A stretch of 64,000 nucleotides of DNA from Neisseriaceae bacterium (GCA_003963245.1 RXJX01000020.1:101516-165515), one strand, 5' to 3'; counted from the stretch's first letter, positions 9,256 to 19,269 are shown. Numbers and translations: made by a program. The notes: a model not told the origin generated them from the sequence alone.

Positions 9256-11772
9256 ATGAGTTTTCAACAAGTTACGTTATTTCCTCCTCTAAAAGGTGTT
9301 TTTGTTGATCTAGCAAAAGTTCCAGATCCCGTTTTTGCTGAAAAAATGGTTGGGGATGGCTTTGCTATTGATCCACTTGACAATATTCTACATTCGCCTA
9401 TTGATGGCAAGATTAAATCAATTCATCGTGCTAAACATGCGATAACTATTGAATCTAATTTGGGTTTTGACATCCTAATTCATGTCGGACTCGAGACCGT
9501 TTCGTTGGGTGGTGAAGGCTTTAGGATTAAAGTCAAAGAAGGTGATATAGTTAAGACAGGAGATGTACTTAGTGAGTTTGACATTGCTTATATTTCTGAA
9601 AGAGTAATTGCATTAATAACCCCCGTTTTAGTTACCGACATTGAAGAAAAACAGCTAAGTATTGAGATTTTGCCTCATGAAACCATTGTCGATTTGAATA
9701 AACCAATAATGATTGTTAACTGTGGACAAGTTACAACAATTAACCATGCTGAATCATCGCAAAGTTCATTAGAGTCAGACTTGATTTCAGTTCCTAATAC
9801 TCATGGGATTCATGCGCGCCCAGCTGCACAACTTAATGCCATTGCTCGTAAATATCCCAATAATGAGATTGTTATGTTAAAAGGCGAACAATCAGGAAAC
9901 GTTAAGAGTGTTGTTTCTTTGTTAAGTCTATCAGTGCAATATCAAGATCAAATAAAAATTTTAGTAAAAGGTGAGGGTGCTCAGGCAATCATTGATGAAC
10001 TTAAAGCTGCTTTATTGGAGATGCACGACGACGAAAGCGAGAATCCCAATGCAAATCCAACTTCTGGCGAAGAAGACGGTAAAGTTGAAAATGGTAAATA
10101 TCACGGAGTAGTTGCTTCAACTGGAATGGCTGTAGCAAAATTAGTTCAGCAAACTGGGGTTCAATTCAAATATGACCGTTTTGCCGCGGATTCTGAAAGT
10201 GAATTAAATAAATTAGAAAGCATAACAAAGTCATTAATCGTAGAATTAGAAACAGAGATTAAGGCATTAACTGAATTTGATGTGGCTCATAAGAATATTT
10301 TAAGTGCACATCTTATGATTCTGACCGATCCAGAATTAACGGCAAATGCTAAAAACTTAATTATGCGCGGGCAGTCTGCTCCTTTTGCTTGGGACAAAGC
10401 AACTGACGAATCATGTAAGGCATTAGCAGCTACGGGGAATGCGTTATTAATTGAACGGCAAAGTGATTTGCTAGATGTTAGAGATCGGGTATTAACCGGA
10501 CTTTGTGGCAGTGAAAATAAAGTAATTCAAGAATATACTGAAAATGTTATTTTGGTTGCTGAAGATTATACTCCATCACAAGTTATTGCCTTGAGTGATA
10601 AGGTTAAGGGGCTAGTTAGCGTACGTGGTGGTGTAACATCCCATGTTTCAATTTTGGCTCGTACTCGTGGAATTCCTCTTTTAGTCGGTGTTGCTAAAGA
10701 AGTATTACAAGAAAACTCTAAAATGGTCGTTTTAGATACATTGAATACGGCAATTTTAAACTCATGTCCAAGTGAGCAAGAATTAGCGGTTGCTAATCAG
10801 GCCGTTTCTAAACGTGAGGAGGAATTGCGTGTTGCGCAAGAATCATCTTCTTTAGCAGCCACTACTAGCGATGGCGTACAGATAAACTGTCTAGCTAATA
10901 TCGGAAACATTAATGAAGCTAAAATTGCTGCTGGCAATGGTGCTGAAGGAGTTGGTTTATTTAGAACCGAATTTATGTTTTTAGAAAGTAAAGAGGCTCC
11001 TAGTGAAGAAATGCAATTTAAGGAATACTCTGAGATTAACCATACTTTAGGTGGCAAGAGTTTTGTTATACGCACCTTAGATGCTGGTGGTGATAAAAAA
11101 ATTCCATATATTACACAAGTGCATGAAGAGAACCCAATGCTTGGTGTGCGAGGGGTTCGCCTTTGCCTAGCTAACCGTGAACTATTCAAAACTCAATTAC
11201 GCGCAATTTTACGTACCAAAGCTGAAAACATAAAGGTTATGATTCCAATGATTTCTAAGCTTAGTGAGTATCGCGCAGTTAAACAAATTTTTGAAGAGTT
11301 AAAAACTGAGTTAAATATCACAACAAATATTCAGTTGGGGATTATGGTTGAAGTTCCATCAGTAGCGTTTATGAGTGAAGCATTTGCTAAAGAGGTTGAT
11401 TTTATGTCAATCGGAACTAATGATTTAACCCAGTATGTAATGGCTGTAGATCGTGAACATACCGAATTAGCTAAAGAAGTTGATCATTTGCATCCTGCAG
11501 TATTGTCAGCAATCGCAGCTACGGCACGCGGTGCTCACAAACATGATACTAGTTTGTCGGTATGCGGACTGATGGCATCGGAAAAATTGGCTATTCCTGT
11601 ATTAATTGGCCTAGGAATTAAAAACCTCTCGATGACAGTTAGTGCTATTCCTGAAAATAAAGCATTTATCAGGACGTTAAATTTTGTGAAATGTAAAGAA
11701 ATTGCATATCATTGCTTAAGTTTGCCAACTGCAATTGAAGTGCGTGAATATTTAAAAAATCAATTTAATTAA
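9256..11772 (+). CDS. Multiphosphoryl transfer protein: EIIA(Glc)-HPr-EI fusion
   Basis: Three phosphotransferase modules in one chain of 838 residues. It carries phosphate from PEP through EI and HPr to a glucose-type EIIA in the cytosol. The EIIA domain (about 1-150) has the paired histidines His61 and His76 (LIHVGLET). The HPr domain (about 175-255) has His186 in THGIHARPA and a Ser218 matching regulatory Ser46. An acidic linker follows. EI (about 280-838) has the phosphorylated His463 in GGVTSHVSI, the PEP-binding GLFRTEF and the C-terminal CGLMAS. The order matches betaproteobacterial NagF-type proteins. The adjacent EIICB gene is the obvious acceptor. The start is set by the ribosome-binding site before 9256. 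Confidence 0.93.
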   Translation: MSFQQVTLFPPLKGVFVDLAKVPDPVFAEKMVGDGFAIDPLDNILHSPIDGKIKSIHRAKHAITIESNLGFDILIHVGLETVSLGGEGFRIKVKEGDIVKTGDVLSEFDIAYISERVIALITPVLVTDIEEKQLSIEILPHETIVDLNKPIMIVNCGQVTTINHAESSQSSLESDLISVPNTHGIHARPAAQLNAIARKYPNNEIVMLKGEQSGNVKSVVSLLSLSVQYQDQIKILVKGEGAQAIIDELKAALLEMHDDESENPNANPTSGEEDGKVENGKYHGVVASTGMAVAKLVQQTGVQFKYDRFAADSESELNKLESITKSLIVELETEIKALTEFDVAHKNILSAHLMILTDPELTANAKNLIMRGQSAPFAWDKATDESCKALAATGNALLIERQSDLLDVRDRVLTGLCGSENKVIQEYTENVILVAEDYTPSQVIALSDKVKGLVSVRGGVTSHVSILARTRGIPLLVGVAKEVLQENSKMVVLDTLNTAILNSCPSEQELAVANQAVSKREEELRVAQESSSLAATTSDGVQINCLANIGNINEAKIAAGNGAEGVGLFRTEFMFLESKEAPSEEMQFKEYSEINHTLGGKSFVIRTLDAGGDKKIPYITQVHEENPMLGVRGVRLCLANRELFKTQLRAILRTKAENIKVMIPMISKLSEYRAVKQIFEELKTELNITTNIQLGIMVEVPSVAFMSEAFAKEVDFMSIGTNDLTQYVMAVDREHTELAKEVDHLHPAVLSAIAATARGAHKHDTSLSVCGLMASEKLAIPVLIGLGIKNLSMTVSAIPENKAFIRTLNFVKCKEIAYHCLSLPTAIEVREYLKNQFN

Positions 11773-11798
11773 TTGTTAAAATTTTAGAAAGTAATACA

Positions 11799-13520
11799 AT
11801 GGCTTTTAAATTTTCTTCAATTCAGGCTCTTGGTCGGGCGTTAATGTTACCAATCGCAATGTTACCTGTTGCTGGGTTATTGTTACGTTTTGGCCAACCA
11901 GACTTACTTAATATTGCAGCGATTGCGGATGCAGGGAATGCTATTTTTGCTAATCTTCCATTGCTTTTTGCGATTGGGGTTGCTGTCGGTTTTGCCAAAG
12001 ATAATAATGGTTCTGCTGGTCTTGCCGGTGCTGTAGGTTATCTAATTTTGGTAGCCATGCTTAAGACTATCAATAAAGAGATTGATACGGGAGTTCTCGG
12101 CGGTATCTTAACTGGTAGTATTGCTGGTTATATGTATAACCGCTATAGAGATATCAAATTACCTGAGTTTCTATCATTCTTTGGTGGTAAACGTTTTGTA
12201 CCAATTATTACTGGCGTGAGTGCGGTTCTCTTAGGTGTTATCTTGGGGTATGTTTGGCCTCCGATTCAATATGGTCTTCATACATTTAGTTTATGGATGG
12301 CAAATTCTGGTGAAGTTGGATTATTCCTTTATGGTCTATTTAATCGTTTGTTATTGGTGACTGGTTTGCATCACGTTTTAAATAGCTTGTTCTGGTTTCA
12401 ATTGGGTGATTTTACCAATGCGCAAGGTGTTGTGGTTCATGGTGATATTGCACGCTTTATGGCTGGAGATCCAACGGCTGGGCACTTTATGGCTGGGTTC
12501 TTCCCAATCATGATGTTTGGTTTACCTGCAATTTGTTTGGCGATGTACACTACTGCATTTAAAGAGAATAAAAAAGCGGTGGCTGGTTTATTGCTATCAA
12601 TGGCATTAACATCATTTTTAACTGGTGTTACTGAACCAATTGAGTACTCTTTTATATTCTTAGCTCCAGTTCTTTATGGTATTCATGCTGTTTTGACTGG
12701 TATCTCTCTTGCCGTTAGTTATTGGTTACATATTCGTTTAGGATTCTCTTTCTCTGCTGGGGCAATTGATTACGTATTGTTCTTTAAGTTATCGCAAAAT
12801 CCATTGATGATGCTAGCTATTGGTGGGGTAATGTTTATTCTTTATTACTCACTGGGTGTTTTCTTTATCAAGAAATTTAATCTAGCTACGATTGGGCGTG
12901 AGTCAGAAGAGGAAATGACTGCTGCACAATTAGCTGAAACTGCCAGCGATAGCTTGGAAATGCAATATATTAATGCATTAGGTGGTGCAGAAAATTTAGT
13001 AAATGTTGATGCTTGTACTACTCGTTTACGTTTGGTTGTCCGTGATGCAGCGTTGGTTAATAAACCAATTTTAAAAGCATTAGGTGCCAAAGGTTTTGTC
13101 AACCCAGCTCCTGATTCTGTGCAAGTTATTTTGGGTCCACAAGCTGAAATTGTTGCAAGCAGTATTCGTGATACTTTAGCTTTGATTGGGCATTCTCAAT
13201 TAGTTAAGGCGCCAGTTAAACAGGTTGTCGCTGAAACAACAGTGACTAATAAAGAAGTAAAACCTAAGGCAATTAGTAATCTAAATGTTACAGAGAATAT
13301 CTTGGCTGCATTGGGTGGTGAAAACAACCTGATTAGCGCTAACCTAGTTGCACTAACTCGTGTTAAAATAGAGATTAGAGATGCAACAGTGATTGATAAG
13401 GAGCAATTAAAAGCTTCTGGAGTGATTGGTTTTATCTCTATTACGTCCAATATCTGGCAGCTCTATCTTGGCTCGGAAGCTGAAGATGTAGCTAATGGAT
13501 TGGGTCAACTTATGAAGTAA
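11799..13520 (+). CDS. PTS permease EIIC-EIIB, glucose/N-acetylglucosamine family, with extra EIIB
   Basis: Inner-membrane sugar permease of 573 residues that phosphorylates its sugar during import. The EIIC part (about 1-360) has about ten hydrophobic segments, with the family segments ARFMAGDPTAGHFMAG and TGVTEPIEYSF. A first EIIB domain (about 385-465) has the phosphorylated cysteine in DACTTRLR. A second EIIB-like domain (about 500-573) aligns along its length but has Ala where that Cys should be. Two EIIB copies are not part of the basic EIIC-EIIB plan. It lies 26 bases after the EIIA-HPr-EI fusion, which would supply EIIA. Glucosamine or glucose type sugars are likely; I cannot choose. 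Confidence 0.9.
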   Translation: MAFKFSSIQALGRALMLPIAMLPVAGLLLRFGQPDLLNIAAIADAGNAIFANLPLLFAIGVAVGFAKDNNGSAGLAGAVGYLILVAMLKTINKEIDTGVLGGILTGSIAGYMYNRYRDIKLPEFLSFFGGKRFVPIITGVSAVLLGVILGYVWPPIQYGLHTFSLWMANSGEVGLFLYGLFNRLLLVTGLHHVLNSLFWFQLGDFTNAQGVVVHGDIARFMAGDPTAGHFMAGFFPIMMFGLPAICLAMYTTAFKENKKAVAGLLLSMALTSFLTGVTEPIEYSFIFLAPVLYGIHAVLTGISLAVSYWLHIRLGFSFSAGAIDYVLFFKLSQNPLMMLAIGGVMFILYYSLGVFFIKKFNLATIGRESEEEMTAAQLAETASDSLEMQYINALGGAENLVNVDACTTRLRLVVRDAALVNKPILKALGAKGFVNPAPDSVQVILGPQAEIVASSIRDTLALIGHSQLVKAPVKQVVAETTVTNKEVKPKAISNLNVTENILAALGGENNLISANLVALTRVKIEIRDATVIDKEQLKASGVIGFISITSNIWQLYLGSEAEDVANGLGQLMK

Positions 13521-13544
13521 AAATAGATAAAATGGAATGTTTTA

Positions 13545-13937
13545 ATGGTAAGTATACTGATAATTGCGCATTCAGAAATTGCGAATAGTTTTGCCTATTG
13601 TTTGGAACATATCATGAATAAGCGGGTAGATAATTTGGTTATTTTACCCATTAAGAAATCAGAAGCTCCGGATAGCATTTATCCGCGAGCTGAAGAAATC
13701 ATAGAACGCCAGTTGCGAAAAGCAGATGGCGTTCTTATTCTTTGTGATATATTTGGTGCTACTCCGAGCAATATCGCTAGCAAATTAATTGAACCCAATC
13801 GAGTCGAATTGATTACTGGTTTAAATTTACCGATGTTGATTCGGGCGATTACTTATTCAAATCAAAGCCTTGATGTTTGTGTTAGCAAGGCGTTAGACGG
13901 TGGAATCTCTGGGATTATCCACCTAAAAGGAGATTGA
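13545..13937 (+). CDS. PTS EIIA component, mannose/fructose type
   Basis: Small cytosolic phosphocarrier of 130 residues in the mannose EIIA family. The active histidine is His9 in LIIAHSEIA, at the usual position after the first strand, and the segment CDIFGATPSNIA is typical. No mannose-type EIIB, EIIC or EIID gene is in the window. In Betaproteobacteria this gene sits before ptsH and ptsI, as here, and is thought to be regulatory. It is 4 bases from ptsH and clearly in the same operon. Confidence 0.88.
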   Translation: MVSILIIAHSEIANSFAYCLEHIMNKRVDNLVILPIKKSEAPDSIYPRAEEIIERQLRKADGVLILCDIFGATPSNIASKLIEPNRVELITGLNLPMLIRAITYSNQSLDVCVSKALDGGISGIIHLKGD

Positions 13938-13941
13938 TTTA

Positions 13942-14211
13942 ATGCTAACCTATGAGTTGGAAATTATTAATAAATTAGGACTGCATGCAAGAGCTTCTTC
14001 CAAGCTGGTGCAGGTGGCAAGTTCATTCAAATCAGATATTCACATTGAACGCAATGGTCGCAAAGCTAATGCAAAGAGTATTATGTCGTTAATGATGCTT
14101 GCCGCTGCCAAAGGTAGTCTTATTACTTTAATTTGTAATGGCGAAGACGAAGAGCAAGCACAGCAAAAAATAATCGAGCTATTTGCTGGGCGCTTTGGCG
14201 AAGCTGAATAA
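13942..14211 (+). CDS. ptsH: Phosphocarrier protein HPr
   Basis: Free HPr of 89 residues, passing phosphate from EI to EIIA proteins. It has the active His15 in LGLHARAS, the signature segment AKSIMSLM, and Ser46, the residue phosphorylated by HPr kinase in species that have it. No HPr kinase is in this window. An AAAGGAG site (13925-13931) precedes the ATG. It is the second HPr encoded within 5 kb; the other is inside the fusion at 9256-11772. Its neighbours suggest it serves the mannose-type EIIA. Confidence 0.95.
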   Translation: MLTYELEIINKLGLHARASSKLVQVASSFKSDIHIERNGRKANAKSIMSLMMLAAAKGSLITLICNGEDEEQAQQKIIELFAGRFGEAE

Positions 14212-14226
14212 AAGAAAAGGCATATC

Positions 14227-15972
14227 ATGAATATTGCATTGCACGGTATTGGTCTTGGCGGTGGTATCGCAATTGGTCAGGCTTTTATTTTAGATAAAGA
14301 TCTTGAAGATGTTGCACAATTCACACTTGAAGATAGTGAAGTTGCCACAGAGGTTTTACGTTTTGAAAATGCTTTAAGGTCAACTCGCAAAGAGTTAGAG
14401 TATTTGCGCGGTAATATTCCTTATGATGCTCCCGCAGAGTTAGGTGCATTCTTATCGCTCAATATAATGATGCTTAGCGATTCACAAATTGCTCAAGCTC
14501 CTGTTGAGTTAATTAAACGTGAGTCGTGTAATGCTGAGTGGGCCATTAAGCTGCAAGCGGATTATCTTTCACACCAATTTGACGAGATGGAAGATGAATA
14601 TCTTAAAGAACGTAAAACTGATGTAGTGCAAGTCTTGGAACGAATTTTTAGAAACCTTGAAGGTAATAAATTTGATTGGAACGATGAAGGTAAATTTGAA
14701 CGTGGAATACTAGTTACCCGCGATCTCTCTCCTGCAGATTTAGTTCATTTTAAAGATTCAAATTTTACTGGGTTTATCACTGATTTTGGTAGTCGGACAT
14801 CACATACTGCGATTGTTGGTAGAAATTTAGATATTCCTGCCGTGGTTGGTGTTACTAATGCTCGCCAGTTTGTTCGTGAAGATGAAATAATTATTGTTGA
14901 TGGAATTCAGGGTGTGGTTATTATTAACCCTGATAAAATTGTGCTTAGTGAATATAGACGCCGTAAGAAAGAGTGGTTGGAATCACGGCAAAAATTAAGA
15001 GCGATTCGTAAGGATGAGACTGTTACTAAAGACGGTGTCAAAATAGAAATCCTTGCTAATATTGAGGTTCCTGACGATGTTGAAGATGTAAAATATAATA
15101 ATGCCGCTGGTATCGGTTTATTCAGAAGCGAATTTCTTTTCTTTAGCCAAGATAACCACATTGCAAGTGAAGAAGAGCAGTTTGAGGCTTATCTTAAAGT
15201 AGTTAAGGTAATGAAAAAACTTCCAATTACAATCCGTACTGCTGATCTTGGAGCTGATAAAAATCCGCTATGGAATTCATCACATGGCGAAGCAGAGAAT
15301 CCTGCATTGGGGCTTACGGGAATTAGGCTTTCTTTGGCAGAGCACGGCTTTTTTCGTACCCAGCTGCGCGCAATCCTACGTGCATCACACTATGGAAAAA
15401 TTCAAATTATGTTTCCAATGATTTCATCTGCATGGGAATTAAAACAAGCAGTTAATCAATTGGAATTAGCTAAAGAAGAACTGCGTGAAGAAAAAATTCC
15501 TTTTGACAATGATATAAAAGTTGGAAGCATGATTGAAATTCCGGCAGCTGCGCTGTCACTTAAAGGTATTTTTAATTATGCTGATTTTATTTCAATAGGA
15601 ACTAATGATTTGATTCAATATTTACTGGCAATTGATAGAAATGATGAATCAGTAAGCTATCTTTATGATCCTTTGCATCCTGCAGTTTTGCAGGTGATTA
15701 GTCATGTAATTCGTACAGCAAATAAGGAAAATATTCCAGTTTCGATTTGCGGAGAGATGGCAGGAAATGTTAAATTAACGCGCTTACTTTTGGGAATGGG
15801 CTTACGTAGATTCTCAATGTACTCAGCAAATATTTTAAATGTTAAGAAAATAATTTTAAACTCAGATGTTGCAGATATTGCTAACAAAGTCAGTAAGATT
15901 TTGCGAAGTGAGACTCGTGAACGGATTTATGAATTAGTAGACCAATTAAATGAAGATATTGAATTATTTTAA
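14227..15972 (+). CDS. ptsI: Phosphoenolpyruvate-protein phosphotransferase (enzyme I)
   Basis: Free enzyme I of 581 residues, autophosphorylating from PEP and donating to HPr. The N-terminal phospho-His is His193 in GSRTSHTAIV. The C-terminal TIM barrel has GIGLFRSEFLF, the glycine-rich IRTADLGADK, the signature SIGTNDLIQY and the catalytic Cys in CGEMAG. All are intact, so this is active alongside the EI of the fusion. It follows ptsH by 15 bases and precedes a CtpA-type protease by 12 bases, so the operon runs on. Confidence 0.95.
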   Translation: MNIALHGIGLGGGIAIGQAFILDKDLEDVAQFTLEDSEVATEVLRFENALRSTRKELEYLRGNIPYDAPAELGAFLSLNIMMLSDSQIAQAPVELIKRESCNAEWAIKLQADYLSHQFDEMEDEYLKERKTDVVQVLERIFRNLEGNKFDWNDEGKFERGILVTRDLSPADLVHFKDSNFTGFITDFGSRTSHTAIVGRNLDIPAVVGVTNARQFVREDEIIIVDGIQGVVIINPDKIVLSEYRRRKKEWLESRQKLRAIRKDETVTKDGVKIEILANIEVPDDVEDVKYNNAAGIGLFRSEFLFFSQDNHIASEEEQFEAYLKVVKVMKKLPITIRTADLGADKNPLWNSSHGEAENPALGLTGIRLSLAEHGFFRTQLRAILRASHYGKIQIMFPMISSAWELKQAVNQLELAKEELREEKIPFDNDIKVGSMIEIPAAALSLKGIFNYADFISIGTNDLIQYLLAIDRNDESVSYLYDPLHPAVLQVISHVIRTANKENIPVSICGEMAGNVKLTRLLLGMGLRRFSMYSANILNVKKIILNSDVADIANKVSKILRSETRERIYELVDQLNEDIELF

Positions 15973-15984
15973 AGATGAGGAATT

Positions 15985-17478
15985 ATGCGTTTAAAAACAA
16001 TTAGTAAATTTGTACTTGGAGCCGTATGTGGCTCTCTTTTGACCATTAGTATTTACGCTACGGCAGATAGTGCTAGTAGCGCTGAAGTTAGTGCTGATGC
16101 AGGAGCTGCCAATACTATTCCGATTGATGAAATAAATAATTTTGCACAGATTTATGCCATAACCAAAAATTATTATGTCGAAAGTGTAAATGATAGCAAA
16201 TTAATGAAGGGTGCTGTGACAGGTATGTTGAGCAATTTGGACCCCCATTCAGACTACTTAGATACAGAAGATTTTAAACAATTATCAGAAATGACGAATG
16301 GCTCATTTGCTGGGCTTGGAATTGAAGTTAGCCGTGATAAGGGTGATAGTGGTGTGAAGGTGGTTGCACCGATTTATGGAACACCCGCTTATAATGCTGG
16401 AATTAAAAGCGGTGACTTTATTGTCAGAATTGATGATACGCCAGTTAGTGGCATGAGCTTGGATGATGCAATCAAAAGAATGCGCGGTAAGGCTGGAACT
16501 AAAGTTCGCATCAGCGTTGCGCGAGCAAATGAACTTAAACCAATTGAGTTTACGATTATCCGGGCAAAAATTGAGATTCATAGCGTTAAGTCAGCTATGC
16601 TTGCACCTGATTATGGATATATTCGGATTACTAATTTTCAGTCTGATACTAGTAATGAATTAGCTAAAGCTTTGAATAAATTGGCGGCAGCAGATCCTTC
16701 TCTTAAAGGTTTAGTGATCGATTTACGGGATGATCCGGGTGGCTTATTGCAATCAGCTGTTGGCGTTTCAGGAGCTTTTTTACCTAAAGATAGTTTAGTT
16801 GTTTACACAAGCGGACGTATTGCTAGTTCAAAACAAAAATACTATGCGAAACCAGATGACTATGATATTGATGGAACTCAGGAAAAGAGTTTAAATACTA
16901 TTCCTGCTAAGTTTAAGACTTTACCTATAGTCGTACTTGTTAATCAGGGTACTGCCTCAGCTTCTGAGATCGTTTCTGGTGCCTTACAAGATTATAAACG
17001 AGCTAAAATAGTTGGAGTTAAAACCTTTGGCAAAGGCTCAGTGCAAACTGTTATTCCGCTGTCTAAAGATACCGCGATTAAGCTAACCACCGCATTGTAT
17101 TATACTCCAAAAGGGCGCTCAATTCAGGCTGAAGGAATTTCTCCCGATATTATTGTTCAAAGTGAATACAGTGACTTATTGGATAGCTGGGATGTTTCTG
17201 AAGCCAGTTTAGACAAGCATTTAAGTCATCCAGATAATGCAACTAAGACAAATATTACAGAATCAGTTCCAGTAATTCGTCCTCCAAAACAAATTGCAAC
17301 TAAAGCTGAACTGAAAGCTAAACTTGATACCAAGATGAAACAAGTGCCAAAAGTAGTTGATCAAACTCAGGCACAAGTTGATTTGAAAGAGGATTTTCAG
17401 TTGCAATGGGCACTTAATATCCTTGAAGGCAAGCCATTACCTGCAGATAGCTTACCTAAAGCAACAAAGGCGAATTAA
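15985..17478 (+). CDS. S41-family C-terminal processing peptidase (CtpA/Prc type)
   Basis: Periplasmic serine protease of 497 residues that trims or degrades exported proteins, often murein-linked ones. An N-terminal hydrophobic segment (about 7-27) serves as signal or anchor. A PDZ domain spans about 105-195. The catalytic dyad is Ser325 in TASASE and Lys350 in TFGKGSVQ, with the conserved Gln354. After the core there is a lysine-rich tail ending SLPKATKAN. The AGATGAGG ribosome-binding site overlaps the end of ptsI by spacing only 12 bases. The link with a phosphotransferase operon is positional; no joint function is implied by the sequence. Confidence 0.93.
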   Translation: MRLKTISKFVLGAVCGSLLTISIYATADSASSAEVSADAGAANTIPIDEINNFAQIYAITKNYYVESVNDSKLMKGAVTGMLSNLDPHSDYLDTEDFKQLSEMTNGSFAGLGIEVSRDKGDSGVKVVAPIYGTPAYNAGIKSGDFIVRIDDTPVSGMSLDDAIKRMRGKAGTKVRISVARANELKPIEFTIIRAKIEIHSVKSAMLAPDYGYIRITNFQSDTSNELAKALNKLAAADPSLKGLVIDLRDDPGGLLQSAVGVSGAFLPKDSLVVYTSGRIASSKQKYYAKPDDYDIDGTQEKSLNTIPAKFKTLPIVVLVNQGTASASEIVSGALQDYKRAKIVGVKTFGKGSVQTVIPLSKDTAIKLTTALYYTPKGRSIQAEGISPDIIVQSEYSDLLDSWDVSEASLDKHLSHPDNATKTNITESVPVIRPPKQIATKAELKAKLDTKMKQVPKVVDQTQAQVDLKEDFQLQWALNILEGKPLPADSLPKATKAN

Positions 17479-17483
17479 CCACT

Positions 17484-17963
17484 ATGATGCGTAACCCTGC
17501 TGCTGTTTTACTTGGTCTATTAAATGATCAAATAGTGCTGACTAAACGTTCAGCAGGGCTGCGTAGTTTTTCACAACATGTTTGTTTACCCGGTGGCATG
17601 CAAGATTACTCTGATGAGACTCTAGTAGATACTGCGATCCGCGAGTTTAACGAAGAGCTGGCTTTTAAAGGTAGTCTTCAAATTACCGCATGTATGTATC
17701 CTGAGTATAGTATTGTGTCACAGCAGCAAGTATATCCAGTAATTGCTCGTTTAGATGGTGAAATTACTGACGTTAATCAAGACGAAGTTGAACGCTTAAT
17801 TATGTTACCGTTGAGCAAGTTAGAAGATACTAATTTTTACATTCACCCTCATTATCCGGAGATTAAACATCGCTTTTGCCTTGACTATGACAATGAACGA
17901 ATATGGGGTTTAACTGCTTATATTTTATATAAATTTAAAGATTTGAAAAGCTATATTAAATGA
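17484..17963 (+). CDS. NUDIX hydrolase, coenzyme A pyrophosphatase-like
   Basis: Cytosolic NUDIX enzyme of 159 residues. The Nudix box runs from GGMQD to EFNEELAF, with the metal-binding REFNEELAF glutamates in place. The N-terminal half has [19 protein letters not shown], the extended upstream element typical of CoA/acyl-CoA pyrophosphatases (LLTVRSxxLRxHxGQxxFPGG). Those family members usually exceed 180 residues, so this is a compact version. It starts 5 bases after the protease stop and overlaps rpe by four bases in an ATGA arrangement, so translation is probably coupled. The exact substrate is inferred. Confidence 0.85.
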   Translation: MMRNPAAVLLGLLNDQIVLTKRSAGLRSFSQHVCLPGGMQDYSDETLVDTAIREFNEELAFKGSLQITACMYPEYSIVSQQQVYPVIARLDGEITDVNQDEVERLIMLPLSKLEDTNFYIHPHYPEIKHRFCLDYDNERIWGLTAYILYKFKDLKSYIK

Positions 17964-18631
17964 CTAAAAAAATTATTGCGCCAAGTATTTTATCAGCAGA
18001 TTTTGCTAATTTAGGTAAAGAAATTACGACTGTAATTGAAGCCGGAGCGGATTGGATTCATTTTGATGTAATGGATAATCATTATGTACCTAATTTAACA
18101 ATTGGACCAATGGTATGTAGGGCAATTAAACCATATTGTACCAATGCATTAATTGATGTGCACTTGATGGTAACTCCTGTTGATCGTATGATTGAGGAGT
18201 TTGCTGCTGCTGGGGCAGATATTATTACCTTTCACCCCGAGGCAAGTTTACATATTGATCGAAGCTTAGCGTTGATTAAAAGTTTTGGGCTAAAGGCAGG
18301 TTTAGTATTTAATCCTGCAACACCTTTGAGCTATCTTGAATATGTTTGGGATAAAATTGATGTAGTTTTACTAATGTCAGTTAATCCCGGTTTTGGTGGT
18401 CAGGCATTTATCCCAGAAATATTAACGAAGGCCAAACAAACTAAAAAACTGATTGAAGCTTCAGGGCGCAATATTATTTTGGAAATTGATGGTGGTGTTA
18501 AAGTCGATAATATTGCTCAAATTGCTGCTGCAGGAGTTGATGCTTTTGTTGCCGGTAGTGCTATTTTTAATACGCCTGATTATACTCAAACTATAGCGGC
18601 ACTTCGTGCTCAATTAAATTTATGCAATTAA
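17960..18631 (+). CDS. rpe: Ribulose-phosphate 3-epimerase
   Basis: Interconverts ribulose 5-phosphate and xylulose 5-phosphate in the pentose phosphate pathway. This TIM-barrel enzyme has 223 residues, the usual length. Conserved segments are APSILSADF at the start, the metal-binding [12 protein letters not shown] and VDVHLM-type [17 protein letters not shown], and the phosphate-binding end DGGVK...[12 protein letters not shown]. It overlaps the NUDIX gene by four bases and the next gene by ten, so the three are one transcript. It connects with zwf 9 kb upstream in the same pathway. Confidence 0.96.
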   Translation: MTKKIIAPSILSADFANLGKEITTVIEAGADWIHFDVMDNHYVPNLTIGPMVCRAIKPYCTNALIDVHLMVTPVDRMIEEFAAAGADIITFHPEASLHIDRSLALIKSFGLKAGLVFNPATPLSYLEYVWDKIDVVLLMSVNPGFGGQAFIPEILTKAKQTKKLIEASGRNIILEIDGGVKVDNIAQIAAAGVDAFVAGSAIFNTPDYTQTIAALRAQLNLCN

Positions 18632-19269
18632 GCGGACAAAGTCTCACCTTTCAGCACTTCCTGATCGGTATTTTTGCGGTTGCCAATAATTTTCCAGCAT
18701 TAGGCGCGTTTTTGCAAATCTGCGTTGGCTTAGAGCGTAAAGATCAATTGAGATTATGTAAAATTGCGACCTTCTCGTCTCTGGTCGTGATGCTGGTGGC
18801 ATTGGTTCTGGGTCGTGGGCTATTGGATTTTTTTGGGATATCCATTGAAGCATTTAGAATTGCAGGTGGATTATTGCTTGGTGTTTCTGGCATGAATATG
18901 CTTAACTCCAAACCAGATGATGAAGATCAGCCGGCTAAAGCTAATACTTATTCTAAAGTCATTTCATTAGCCGTGATTCCCATAGCTATTCCTTTGACTA
19001 CTGGTGCTGGAACATTTTCAACGATTATTATTTTTGCTGATGAGGTTGGGTATAACTGGCTTGAACTTGGCTTACTGGTCGCTGCTATTTTAGTTATTAC
19101 TGCCTCAATTTACTTCATATTTAAATACTCAATGAAACTTCTTGATATCCTTGGACACACTGGGATGAACGTACTTATCAAAGTAGTTGGGTTATTTACC
19201 TTAGCTTTAGGAACACAATTCATCATTATGGGTATTTCTGCCGCTTTTCCTGCTCTTGGAATAAAATAA
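18622..19269 (+). CDS. MarC-family (UPF0056) membrane protein
   Basis: Polytopic inner-membrane protein of 215 residues with six predicted hydrophobic segments. It resembles the MarC/UPF0056 family, including the [13 protein letters not shown] opening and the [14 protein letters not shown] segment. The family has no established transport substrate; its old link with antibiotic resistance was not upheld. The ATG lies inside the last codons of rpe, so expression is coupled to it. No terminator is evident directly after it. Confidence 0.85.
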   Translation: MQLSGQSLTFQHFLIGIFAVANNFPALGAFLQICVGLERKDQLRLCKIATFSSLVVMLVALVLGRGLLDFFGISIEAFRIAGGLLLGVSGMNMLNSKPDDEDQPAKANTYSKVISLAVIPIAIPLTTGAGTFSTIIIFADEVGYNWLELGLLVAAILVITASIYFIFKYSMKLLDILGHTGMNVLIKVVGLFTLALGTQFIIMGISAAFPALGIK

